A stretch of 18,063 nucleotides of DNA, taken from Phlegmacium glaucopus (lineage: Eukaryota; Basidiomycota; Agaricomycetes; Agaricales; Cortinariaceae). Under the pieces are notes generated by a model. It was not told the DNA's origin, ran no database searches, and saw only the letters and a program-made list of their open reading frames with translations. Positions within the stretch are counted from its first letter, which is position 1. Each line of letters starts with the position of its first letter. Both the position numbers and the translations under genes were made by a program. Where the stretch lies: NCBI GenBank assembly GCA_015039465.1, contig MU130157.1:757078-775140 (forward strand). Direction: 5' to 3'. This document shows positions 8,319 to 17,038 of the stretch, one piece after another.

Positions 8319-8752
8319 TTCTATTCTTACCAGTCCAAGCAGGTCCAAGCAGAGTCTGAGCAAATTCTGCTTGGAATACACTCAAATACACTCAAAAGTG
8401 CTCAGACTCACTCGGACTCTGCTCAGATTCCCTGGGGGAGTGTAAAGACCTTCTATTGTGCCTGGAAACAATCTTTATGGTTGTTCAGCACTCCCTATCC
8501 TTAATCATCATGATTCCCACACAATCACATGGTTCCACTATCTTGGTTATTCTGCTTCCACCGTTGCTAGGGCACCAACCTTCCCCTGAATATTTATTAA
8601 TAATATTCTGTTGCTCCACAATCACACCCCATGACATTGCTAACCCAATATTGTTTATTTAACTTTTCCTGTGCCAAGTCTATAAGGATAATCATGGATT
8701 TATTGGTTTTAATCCAGACATGCAATTTGTAGTGTAACAAATGATAGTCTAT
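8319..8752. other. Gene-free stretch with GCTCAGA/GCTTGGA motifs
   Basis: Short motifs such as GCTCAGA, GTCCAAGCAG and CACTCAAATA cluster at 8330-8430. Similar motifs occur in the foldback loop (9131-9190 and 16899-16970). AATATTTATTAATAATATT near 8589 is a near-palindrome. No gene seen. Confidence 0.5.
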
Positions 8753-9090
8753 TTGTTAGGGCAACTGCAATGCTGACTTAGTCAAGCTAGCAGGGGATCC
8801 AAAGTTAATAATATTTCAAAGGGATATCTACAAGTGACTCACCTAGCAGGGGATCCAAAGAGGAAAGGATGGGGATCCCTGCTAGGCTGTGGGGTATTTA
8901 AGTACTAATATGGACATAACAGAGATATAAAATAAATAAAGGAATGATACAATAATAATTAATTAATTAATTAAGAAGTGGTGTGATGTGAAAAATAAAA
9001 ATAAAAGACAGAGCAAACCAGAGGAACGGAGTTGGAGTGGAGTTACGGAGTTCTGGAGTAAACCGGTGATGGAAGCAGAGTTGGATGGAA
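8753..9090 (+). repeat. Left inverted arm of the foldback element
   Basis: Matches the reverse complement of 17039-17319 through the landmarks CTAGCAGGGGATCC, TTAAGTACTAATATGGACAT, (AATT)n near 8957, AAGTGGTGTGATGTGAAAAA and AGTTGGATGGAA. It is 57 bp longer than the right arm, because CTAGCAGGGGATCCAAAG is present twice (8787-8804 and 8843-8860) with 38 bp between. CTAGCAGGGGATCC and GGGGATCCCTGCTAG also form a local stem. Confidence 0.9.
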
Positions 9091-9176
9091 TGTACTTATT
9101 TAAGCAAAAAAAATTAAAATTAATTTACAATGTGCTCAGAATGTGCTCAGAATGTGCTTGGAATATGGTCAAAATA

Positions 9177-9189
9177 TGGTTGGAATCTG
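9177..9189 (+). repeat. LINE target-site duplication, left copy
   Basis: TGGTTGGAATCTG is identical to 16865-16877, which follows the LINE poly-A tail. It fixes the LINE 5' end at 9190. Confidence 0.9.
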
Positions 9190-9348
9190 GAAAAATGCTC
9201 CTTGTTCTAACACCACAACCTTCAACTTTTTTCCCACGCTTTTAGCAGTGAGGATAATTGGAGGCAGGCTTATAGCACAAGTAGTAGCTACTTTATCTCT
9301 TGTACAAAACCAACTACCTACAAACAAGCCCTGCTTGGGCAACTATTG
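9190..9348 (+). promoter_or_regulatory. LINE 5' UTR (expected internal promoter)
   Basis: 159 bp between the left duplication and the ORF1 ATG. Full-length LINEs need a promoter downstream of the start site. No TATA box is seen here. The function is inferred from element architecture. Confidence 0.4.
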
Positions 9349-11034
9349 ATGACAAACAAAATCGTCTCGAAGAAGCAAATGCCAGTGACACATAATAGAA
9401 GCTCGGGTCAAGCAGCCACTGCTTCGGGAACACCTGTAGGCTCAGCACGGTCACCCTCACCCGCCTTAGAGCCCTCTCAGTCTGGACCAGTCACCAACGC
9501 AGCAGCCAGGCGAAGCTTCTTAGAAAGCAGACTACTCCTCGTCCCAGAGGGGCACCCAGTCACAACGGGCTCGCTGGCATCTGCACTATTCCAAATCGCG
9601 GCGTTAGACAAGATCCTGAGAGAGGCAGGGCAGGCCATAAGGGCCGTGGCGTACCTCTTGGACAAAATTGAGGAAGCAGCAATAGCAGCAACAGCTAGAG
9701 AAGCGGTGAACGACCAACTCACCTATATGAATGACAAACTTAAAACTATGACAGACCACCTGGGCACTGCGCTTCAGAGGGAAGTAGAAAAGCAGTTTGA
9801 ATCGCTCTCCATGGTCACCAAGGGCCTTGCAGCTGCCCCCAGTAAATCGTTCAAGGATGCCCTCCTAGGTGGTACTCCAGCCCCAGGTCCAAACATCAAT
9901 CCCAGGATCCTGGCCAGGGAAGGCATCAAGGCTCGGCAATTCCTAGTCGACTTCGCGGCCGACTCAGGTATCAGAGAACTTAGCCAATCTGACGTAGCCA
10001 AGAAGTTCAATGAAGCTATTGTTGGGGCAGGAGGCAACACGACGATCCACAAGATAAGAACTGTGGAAAGGCTAGTGAATAACAGGATCCTGGGGGAATT
10101 TCTCACAGACGATGGAGCTAAGTGGCTGGCACAGCAAAGTCATGCTGACGATTTTATTGCAGCGTTCGGAGCTCTAGGCCTAGGCGCCAGCATCAAGAAG
10201 AGGAGCCACCCAATCATAGCCTATTATGTGCCACTTCACCTCAACACCAGCAACCCGGCACATTTTGCGGAAATTGAAGAAGCGAACGGCATGCAGAAAG
10301 GGGACCTACTTCGGATTCGCTGGGCCAAACTGCCAATCAGAAGAACAGAGAAGCAAACTTGTGGTCATCTCATACTCACGTTCTCCAACCCAGACGCAGC
10401 TAACAGGGCGAAGGCAAGAGGCCTAGTCATCTGCAACAAGAAGGTTTCAGCAGCCAAATATAAGAAGGAGCCTATACGATGCCTTAAGTGCCAAGGATGG
10501 AACCATGTGGCCGCGGAATGTGTATGGAAGAATGACTTATGTGGCACCTGCGGCGATGAGGGTCATAGGACATCTGACTGCTCTAATCAGAACAGACAAC
10601 GCTGTATCTCGTGCGGCACCGACGACCACCCAAGTTGGGCCAGGGATTGCCCTACCTTCCTCAGAAAGTGTAGGGACTTCGATCTCAAGCATCCAGCGAA
10701 TGGGCTCCCCTTCTACCCTTCCCAAGAACCGTGGACATGGGCCTCCGAACCCCCCAGATCCGAGTGTTGGCCTTGCCTGAATCCCATGGACCAGGTTCCG
10801 TCACAGCCCAGGGCAGGTACACAACAACTACACCAGCAGCAACTAAGGTTCAACAAGTTGTCAACACTGGCGGGTCAACAGGCCAGTAGCATCGCTCATG
10901 TCATGGCTGCGTTGTCCGACTCAAATGATCACCAAGACCCCACAGGCTCACAGCTAAGCGACGCACTCTCATATATGTCTCCGTCGTCGACACCCCTGCT
11001 TGCTAACAATAATACCTTTCCCCCTTTTTCATGA
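9349..11034 (+). CDS. LINE ORF1: Gag-like nucleic-acid-binding protein, intact frame
   Basis: A 561-residue protein from the ATG at 9349 (MTNKIVSKK); a TTG one codon upstream is in frame but is not needed. It would coat the LINE RNA in the ribonucleoprotein particle. A Ser/Pro/Ala-rich start precedes helix-rich sequence (residues about 75-165, possible coiled coil). A middle region follows (about 195-365, beginning near KARQFLVDF) that may be RRM-like. Three CCHC knuckles then lie at about 378-391 (CLKCQGWNHVAAEC), 398-411 (CGTCGDEGHRTSDC) and 419-434 (CISCGTDDHPSWARDC, with five residues in the last gap). A Gln/Ser-rich tail ends in PPFS. Its TGA overlaps the ORF2 ATG. It has no internal stop, unlike ORF2. 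Confidence 0.9.
   Translation: MTNKIVSKKQMPVTHNRSSGQAATASGTPVGSARSPSPALEPSQSGPVTNAAARRSFLESRLLLVPEGHPVTTGSLASALFQIAALDKILREAGQAIRAVAYLLDKIEEAAIAATAREAVNDQLTYMNDKLKTMTDHLGTALQREVEKQFESLSMVTKGLAAAPSKSFKDALLGGTPAPGPNINPRILAREGIKARQFLVDFAADSGIRELSQSDVAKKFNEAIVGAGGNTTIHKIRTVERLVNNRILGEFLTDDGAKWLAQQSHADDFIAAFGALGLGASIKKRSHPIIAYYVPLHLNTSNPAHFAEIEEANGMQKGDLLRIRWAKLPIRRTEKQTCGHLILTFSNPDAANRAKARGLVICNKKVSAAKYKKEPIRCLKCQGWNHVAAECVWKNDLCGTCGDEGHRTSDCSNQNRQRCISCGTDDHPSWARDCPTFLRKCRDFDLKHPANGLPFYPSQEPWTWASEPPRSECWPCLNPMDQVPSQPRAGTQQLHQQQLRFNKLSTLAGQQASSIAHVMAALSDSNDHQDPTGSQLSDALSYMSPSSTPLLANNNTFPPFS
11031..11034 (+). promoter_or_regulatory. ATGA overlap linking ORF1 stop to ORF2 start
   Basis: The ORF2 ATG (11031-11033) shares bases with the ORF1 TGA (11032-11034). 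Overlapping stop and start is known to support termination-reinitiation in some LINEs, and the ORF2 start MNIVHEPHLNRLRILQLNIN reads directly into the endonuclease. Use here is inferred. Confidence 0.65.
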
Positions 11035-11459
11035 ATATAGTACATGAACCGCATCTAAATAGGCTGAGGATACTACAACTTAATATCAACAAGTCGCAGA
11101 AGGCCCATCTCGACTTAATTAATGGGCCGCTAGGTAACAACTGGGATCTAATACTAATACAGGAGCCGTATATTACAACACTGGGTCATATCAGAACACC
11201 TAATGGATTCACAATAATAGCCCCACAAGATCGTCTTCTTGACGGGGCAGACCTGACATGATCGGTAATATGGGTCAACAGCAAGCTCTCCTCGAACTCG
11301 TGGAAGGCGCTCAATATCCCTGCTAATAACGACCTTACAGCGATACAGATCGACACACAGGACGGCAAACTCTCAATATTTAACATCTACAATGACTGTA
11401 CACATTCAAGAACGCTTACAAAACTAGACACTTTATTCAATCTGAGAGTCGTCAGCTAA
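11031..11459 (+). pseudogene. LINE ORF2, endonuclease N-terminal part (TGA stop inside)
   Basis: First part of the apurinic-like endonuclease that nicks target DNA for reverse transcription. LQLNINKSQ carries the Asn motif and LILIQEPYI the catalytic Glu motif. The frame breaks at TGA 11259-11261, continues sensibly as SVIWVNSKLSS...SIFNIYNDC, and then loses frame before the TAA at 11457-11459. The TGA fits a decayed CGA codon. The next domain is one nucleotide out of frame, so a 1-nt deletion (or equivalent) lies near 11430-11455. Confidence 0.85.
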
Positions 11460-12302
11460 TGTCTAGCGATAGGGACATGTTTCTCTGGTGCGGGGACTTC
11501 AATCGCCATCATCCGCTTTGGGACAGCAACGAGGATGACAGACTCTTCACTCCTCAGGCCATGAGGGAGGCGGAAGTCCTCATCAGCATGGTGGTGGACG
11601 AGGACATGGTGATGGCGCTGCCGAAGGGCATACCTACGCTTAAGCACATGTTAATGAATCGATACTCAAGAACGGATAATGTGTGGTGTAGCAAGAGGCT
11701 ATTGAGTCACATTGTGTGCTGCGATGTCGACAGCTACCTCCAGCCCCCCTGTACAGATCATTTCCCTACCATCACAGTTATTGACCTCCCACAGGAGCGA
11801 ACATCTCTAGCACCCTCTTTCAACTTCCGGATGGTGGACTGGGAGGCCTTTGGTAAACGTCTTCGAGAGAACTTGGACTCAATTCCACCACCGGCCTTTA
11901 TTATCTCCAAAGAAGGTCTACAGCAGGCGGTGTCCGACCTCACAGCCACTTTGCAGAAGACTATTCAAGAGCAGATTAAGGTCAACAAGCCCTGTCCCTA
12001 CTCCAAGAGGTGGTGGAACAGCGAGCTCCAACAGCTCAAAAAGAAACTGAACCAGCTAAGTAAATTATGTATGAGACAGAGAGCCCTACCTGATCACCCT
12101 TGTCATGAGGAACGGAAAACCATAGCAAGGGAATACGGCGAGGCCATTCTGAAGGCAAAGCGTCAGCATTGGCTAACATTCTTAGAGGAAGCGGACGATC
12201 ATGATCTATGGATGACCAACGGCTACCTCAGGGAACCCACCGGGGATGGAGGGAAAACTCATATTCCTACCCTCAAGCTTAGGTCAGAGGGTTCGTTCGC
12301 GA
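11429..12302 (+). pseudogene. LINE ORF2, endonuclease C-terminal part and linker
   Basis: Continues the endonuclease in the next frame. FLWCGDFNRHHPLWD is the D-x-N catalytic motif and CTDHFPTI the terminal D-H motif. A linker rich in Lys/Arg/Gln follows, with KRWWNSELQQLKKKL, typical of the segment between endonuclease and reverse transcriptase in these LINEs. The frame is cut by the LTR-like insertion at 12302/12303. Codon phase is preserved across the insertion, because GCG A at the left joins GA GAA at 13720. Confidence 0.85.
12299..12302 (+). repeat. Possible 4-bp target-site duplication (left) of LTR-like copy B
   Basis: GCGA here and at 13716-13719 flank the insertion. Removing the repeat plus one copy restores the ORF2 frame. 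Four bases alone could be chance. Confidence 0.5.
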
Positions 12303-13270
12303 TGTCGCGCACCAATACTGATTGGTAGCATGAGAAGAAAGCTTAAAAGTCGCCATCATGAAAATAAGCGGACTTTGAATTTGCTTACCTATTTTGGAAG
12401 CGGCCCTGAATCGCGTTCCTGGTCAACAAAACCATTCGTTCAACGATAACATCCTCATCGCTCATCATATCCCCAATGTCCTCCACTATGTTGTCTATCA
12501 TTTACACTATCGACATGCTCCTTAACATCTACCATCCGTTTGTCCCTTGGCTAGTGATACAACAAAGCGATCAATCTACTATTCGCATCGGTCATTGGCT
12601 CGCGTTTGATCGCATCTATGGCCCATCATTTCAAGAACGGCCCGTTTATGGACGCATCAGCTACATCTCCCATTATGTCAAAGGCTTTGTCATCGTTGTT
12701 GTGGCTATGGACCCACAAGTCTTCTCCTCAGCTATCTATCTTGCCATACCTCGCTCCTGGATCGCACTCAGTCCCCTATCCTCACTCATCTACCTCTTAT
12801 CTTATCATTCACTGCCAAAACCATCATTCACGCGGTACCTGAAGCCTTCCCACCCTCTTTATGACAATTTAGGAAGTCCAGGAGGATCACGACTAAGCAG
12901 GAATTGCAGGTGAATCAGCAGCAGAGGATTATTCTCACAGAGTGTCAAGTGTTATCAAGGCTGCGCAACATGGGACCATGGGCAAGTAGTGTTTTCTCGG
13001 GAACAAGGCTGCGCCTTTCAAGTGTTGACTCAGGACCTTTCATATTTTGACATGACCACACGCCTATGGAGTCGATATATTTTTGCTATTGGACTATGTA
13101 CACTGCCTTCTCTTCTTTTCTCTCGCACTTTGACACTTTACAGATTATTTTACTGTTCCTTTTCTTTTCCATTGTTCTTTTCTTCTCGCAGCTGTCCTCT
13201 CTTTATCTTTCTTCCTTTGACAGCGCGTACTTTGTTTCTTTTTATTGTTTTACATAGCCTCATCCTTAGG

Positions 13271-13278
13271 TATAAATA
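13271..13278 (+). promoter_or_regulatory. TATA box of LTR-like copy B
   Basis: TATAAATA, with CTGCTCTTTTGTACCAGG downstream exactly as in copy A. It could drive transcription toward the reverse transcriptase half of the LINE, but no evidence shows that. Confidence 0.55.
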
Positions 13279-13375
13279 CTGCTCTTTTGTACCAGGATAG
13301 GTAGTTCAGTTAAAATTCATTCTTACCCCCCCACTTTCATCATCTCAGTGGAATTCCAGTGAATTCCTCCCTCAA

Positions 13376-13560
13376 GTTCGCTTTTTCAGTCCTTTAACTG
13401 TCAATCTATCCCCACTATCAATTACTATAGTCTTGCTGAAGACTCCCTCTTATTCTTCCTCATCCTCTTCCTTAACCCCTCTGAGTTCGCTTTTTCAGTC
13501 CTTTACTGTCAACCCACTGTCAACTGCTATAGTCTTACTGAAGACTCTTCCTCATTCATC
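13376..13560 (+). repeat. 109-bp tandem duplication inside LTR-like copy B
   Basis: GTTCGCTTTTTCAGTCC begins at 13376 and again at 13485. Each unit runs on to a CTATAGTCTT(G/A)CTGAAGACTC block. Copy A has the unit once, so the duplication is specific to B or was lost in A. Confidence 0.85.
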
Positions 13561-13715
13561 CTCATCCTCCTCACCTCTACTCTTGCTCCCTACCTCTGTG
13601 TGATACAAGTCAAGGTTACACCTTCCCTAAACGAACAACAGGGAGGCTTTTGACTTAAAGACTAGTCCATTGCTCTCTGGTTGGTGTTTTATAACAACAC
13701 AAACAACGATTTATA

Positions 13716-13719
13716 GCGA
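13716..13719 (+). repeat. Possible 4-bp target-site duplication (right) of LTR-like copy B
   Basis: GCGA, partner of 12299-12302. LINE coding sequence resumes here as GAGAAGC in the same codon phase. Confidence 0.5.
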
Positions 13720-15350
13720 GAGAAGCTAATTCAAACAAAGAAAAAGCGAACGCCTTTGCGAAGATATTCTTTCCTCCTAGGCCTGACCAGTCAACAGTCC
13801 CCATCGACTTCCAATACCCGGACCCTTTGCCAGCGCCGCCGATCATCTCAGCTTTTCAGCTGCGTCAACAGGTCAATAGACTCTCGCCCTACAAAGCAAG
13901 TGGACCGGATGGCATTCCAAACATCGTGCTACAAAAAGGCCTCGATCTACTGGAGGGACATCTGCTACAGATCTACCAAGCAGCAGTGAGGTTGGGGGTT
14001 TACATGGATTCCTGGAGGGAATTCACCACCATCGTCCTGCGTAAACCGGGTAAGCCCAGCTACGAAGTGCCCAAAGCCTATAGGCCTATTGCCTTGCTGT
14101 GTACGCTAGCTAAGGTCTTCACAGCCATCATCGCGGAGAACATAATGAGACTGGCGGAAAAGGAGCGCCTTCTGCCGGATAACCACTATGGAGGTCGACC
14201 TGGTAGGATGACAACGGACGTGGTGCATGTCCTCGTTGACAAAATCAAATTGGCATGGAGGAGGGGCAAAGTGGTCTCAATCCTCTTCTTGGACGTCGAA
14301 GGGGCCTTCCCAAACGCAGTCACAGATCGGCTGATCCACAACTTGCGCAAGTGTAGGATCCCCACAGTCTATGTCAATATCGTTCAGCAAATCCTGAGAG
14401 GCAGGAGGACCAGGTTGAAATTCAACGACTTTGTATCAGAAGTTACCAGAATCGACAACGGGATAGGTCAAGGTGACCCTCTCTCTATGATTCTCTATAT
14501 CCTTTACAATGCTGACCTACTAGACATAGCAATCAGTCCAAAAGAGGAAACACTTGGATTTGTGGACGATGCTATGGTCATGGCAGTAGGTAACAGCATA
14601 CAGGATACAGTCAACACGATCACAACCTTCATGGACCGCGACGAAGGGGGTTTCAACTGGGCTACCAACCACAATTCTAGGTTCGAAATTGACAAGCTAG
14701 CAGTTACGCACTTTATAAGGAAGCAAGCTACTGTCATTCTCGGTAGGCAGCCAACCCCATCGCACCTGCCGCTTAAGCTAGGGGGCAAAATGATCAAAGT
14801 GGCGGCCAGCTACAAATACCTGGGCATCCACCTAGATGGTCGCCTCAACTGGTCGGTTCAAACGCAAAAGGCAATTGCCAAGGCAGCTGCCTGGGTCCTC
14901 CTCTTTCATCGGCTCACCAGAACGGCAGCGGGTATGTCACCGAAACACATGTGTCAACTCTACCTATCAGTAGCAGTCCCAAAAATGATGTATGGCCTCG
15001 ATACGTGGTACACCCCGCCCACCAAAGAGGTAGGCAAGAAAAGAAACACAGGCTCAGTGAGAGCCCTCAAGGAGCTGGAGAAGCTTCAGAGAATAGCTAC
15101 TGTAGCAATCTCTGGAGCACTGCGCTCGTCTCCCACTGACCTCCTGGACTCGCACTCAGGTCTTCTGCCTATGGACCTCTTATTGAAAAAGATCTGCTAT
15201 AGATCACTTGTTAGGCTAAGTACTTTACCTACGACCAATCCAGCAAGCAGGCAGCTGGCTCGGTATTACAGTCATCCAGCCAAGACTCACATCACTAACA
15301 CACAGCACCTGATGCGTATGTTCAACCTCAACCCTAACCGTATGGAGAAG
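13716..15350 (+). pseudogene. LINE ORF2, reverse transcriptase domain
   Basis: RNA-dependent DNA polymerase that copies the LINE RNA at the nicked target. ANAFAKIFFPP leads into SPYKASGPDGIPN (fingers). The domain then shows KAYRPIALL, motif A LFLDVEGAF, motif B GIGQGDPLSMILY and motif C GFVDDAMVMA with the catalytic Asp pair; YKYLGIHLD follows. The domain has no internal stop and its catalytic residues are present. The original frame ends near MEK at 15341-15350, where one extra A (AGAAGAATC at about 15351-15352) shifts the rest. In the shifted frame the ORF runs out meaninglessly to 15536. Confidence 0.92.
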
Positions 15351-16452
15351 AATCACTCCGCTAGCCCGGTTTCCCAGTCACCCGCTGCCAATCTTAACCT
15401 GCATACCAGACAGCAAAGAAGAGTCAATCAGGCAGGAAGTGATGGACGAAGCAGTCATCTGCATCTACGCCAATGGATCAGCAGTGGACGGAAACCTGGG
15501 CGCTGCCGCGGTCATGTACAGGGACCGTTCAGCTAATCCGGCAAGGATCCTACGGTATAAACTGGGCAGTGATAGCGAATATTCGATAAAGGATGCAGAA
15601 GCTATAGGCTGTGTGCTTGCATTTTGGCTGCTCAAAGGGGAAAACCAGCTAAGTTACCGTCCAATTTTGATATATACGGATAGTCAGTCATTTATTCAGA
15701 CAATAGGAGCATGCCGAGCAAAATCTAGCTCCTACATCACAGACCTCTTCCTGAAGATCTCGCAGCAGCTAACCAGGGGAATGTGATTAGACATTATGGC
15801 TCATAAAGTCAAACTGTGGTGGGTTGCGGCTCACAGCAACGTAGCAGGTAACGAAAGGGCGGATAGAGAAGCAAAGCTGGCAGCCAATGGGTCGGTTTTG
15901 TACGCGGACCTGCTGCCAAAAACGCTCAAACGTCCACTGCCACTGAATGCAGTAGTAGCTAAGGAGCAGTTCGCTCTCGAGTTGAGCAGGGTTTGGAGGG
16001 GCAGATGGCTCAATTCCCCGCGAAAAGCAAGAATGGACGCCATCGATCCCGGCTTTCCTTTCAACAAGTTCAGATTCATACAGCAGGAGCTGACTCGTGC
16101 ACAATGCAGCCTCCTATTTCAGTTGCAATCGAATCATATTCCACTGAATGTTTATCTCAACAGAATAGGGAAGATTGAATCGAAATCTTGCAGTAACTGC
16201 AAAAACATCAGAGGGCTCAAAACCCCAGAGACAGTTACCCACTTCTTATTTGAATGCCCAAGCTACGACTACGAAAGGCACACTCTGGATCGGAAGCTGG
16301 GCCGCTCCTCAAGGAACCTCAGATCAATACTCTCAAATAAGGATGCTACGCATGAGCTACTCAAGTTTATAGGCAGAACCAAACGGCTTCAAGCCTCATT
16401 AGGTGATGTTTCCAAGTTTCGTACAGTGATCAATAATTCGCAGAATGGATAA
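15351..16452 (+). pseudogene. LINE ORF2, RNase H domain and C-terminal zinc finger
   Basis: The frame resumes after the +1 shift as ITPLARFPSH. The RNase H type I motifs are IYANGSA (the first catalytic Asp is Asn here), DAEAIGC (Glu), IYTDSQS (Asp), and HSNVAGNERADREAK (His and last Asp). This domain would degrade template RNA during cDNA synthesis. An in-frame TGA (15784-15786) separates the third motif from the rest and fits a decayed CGA. A C-terminal CCHC finger follows: CSNC, then HFLFEC, as in I/Tad-type ORF2. The frame ends at TAA 16450-16452. Loss of the first Asp should abolish RNase H activity. Confidence 0.88.
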
Positions 16453-16863
16453 CGCATGTCTTTATTTAATTGCAGTGACATTACTCGAAAACTTTTGAAC
16501 CAACAAAACGAACAATGCCCGCAGCACGTCGGGCCCCTCTCTTTCTAGGTCTTCCTAGTTTCATCTGTTGTACCTACTGTTTGCAGTCGGGTACTTAATA
16601 GTTGGAGGGCTTTTACGCCAATCTTGTTCGTCGTCAAGTTCTAACCCTTCCCAAGTTAAGCGGTGCCCTCTTAAACGGTGTTTCCGTGCTGGGCTGTCTG
16701 GGGATAGGATCGCTTCAGGCATACCTCGGCAGCGCATTGAGGGACTGCAGGGTTGGGTCACGGGCACTAGGGGCCCTTGTAGTACGGTATTAAACTAAGC
16801 ATGTAAAGTCGACATGGAGCTCTGCTCCAAAGACCTAAATTGACACAAAAAAAAAAAAAAAAA
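16453..16863 (+). other. LINE 3' UTR and 17-A tail
   Basis: 394 bp after the ORF2 stop, ending ATTGACAC followed by 17 A (16847-16863). Normally the reverse transcriptase recognises the RNA 3' end. Short frames inside it are incidental. Confidence 0.85.
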
Positions 16864-16864
16864 T

Positions 16865-16877
16865 TGGTTGGAATCTG
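16865..16877 (+). repeat. LINE target-site duplication, right copy
   Basis: TGGTTGGAATCTG follows the poly-A tail and one T. It is identical to 9177-9189. Confidence 0.9.
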
Positions 16878-17038
16878 ACTTATACACAATTTGTTATCTT
16901 TGCTTGGACTCTGCTTGGACTTGGAACTGCTCAGATTCCACTAGGACTTGCTCAGAACTGCTCAGAACTGTTAGGGGACACCCAACTTTAACCCAAACCT
17001 CAGAATCATACACCCTGCCTTTCCGATGACCTCCGACC

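Larger units (their letters stand above)
12303..13715 (+). mobile_element. LTR-like repeat, copy B, inserted in LINE ORF2
   Basis: A 1413-bp repeat homologous end to end with 3705-5034, in the same orientation. It starts TGTCGCGCACC and ends GATTTATA, so the outer TTA and ACA of copy A's termini are not matched here. Either the ends were trimmed or the true shared element is TCGC...TATA. It carries TATAAATA (13271) and is richer in CG than copy A. It is longer mainly because a block from GTTCGCTTTTTCAGTCC to TTACTGAAGACTC is tandemly duplicated (starts at 13376 and 13485, about 109 bp apart). No gag-pol adjoins, so it looks like a solo LTR. A 145-codon frame (12476-12913) is probably incidental. 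Confidence 0.75.
9190..16864 (+). mobile_element. Tad1/I-like LINE, nearly full length, split by an LTR-like insertion
   Basis: A non-LTR retrotransposon bounded by exact 13-bp duplications, with a 159-bp 5' UTR, ORF1, ORF2, a 3' UTR and a 17-A tail (16847-16863). Without the 1417 bp added by the nested LTR-like repeat and its GCGA duplication it is about 6.26 kb, a normal full length. AP endonuclease, reverse transcriptase, RNase H and a C-terminal CCHC finger in ORF2, plus CCHC knuckles in ORF1, place it among Tad1/I-type LINEs. Tad1 is the usual fungal clade, but a tree would be required to confirm it. The insertion disrupts the foldback element's loop. Confidence 0.9.

Noticed and set aside
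8456..8662. 68-codon frame as a small gene
   Set aside because: Hydrophobic low-information sequence with no domain, promoter or context in a repeat-rich spacer.
13827..13829. TTG as the start of a separate reverse transcriptase gene
   Set aside because: The frame is open upstream to the insertion boundary at 13716 with LINE-like residues, so it is the continuation of ORF2.
15350..15536. C-terminal tail of the reverse transcriptase frame
   Set aside because: After the extra A near 15351 the frame has no family resemblance; the RNase H lead-in reads in the next frame.
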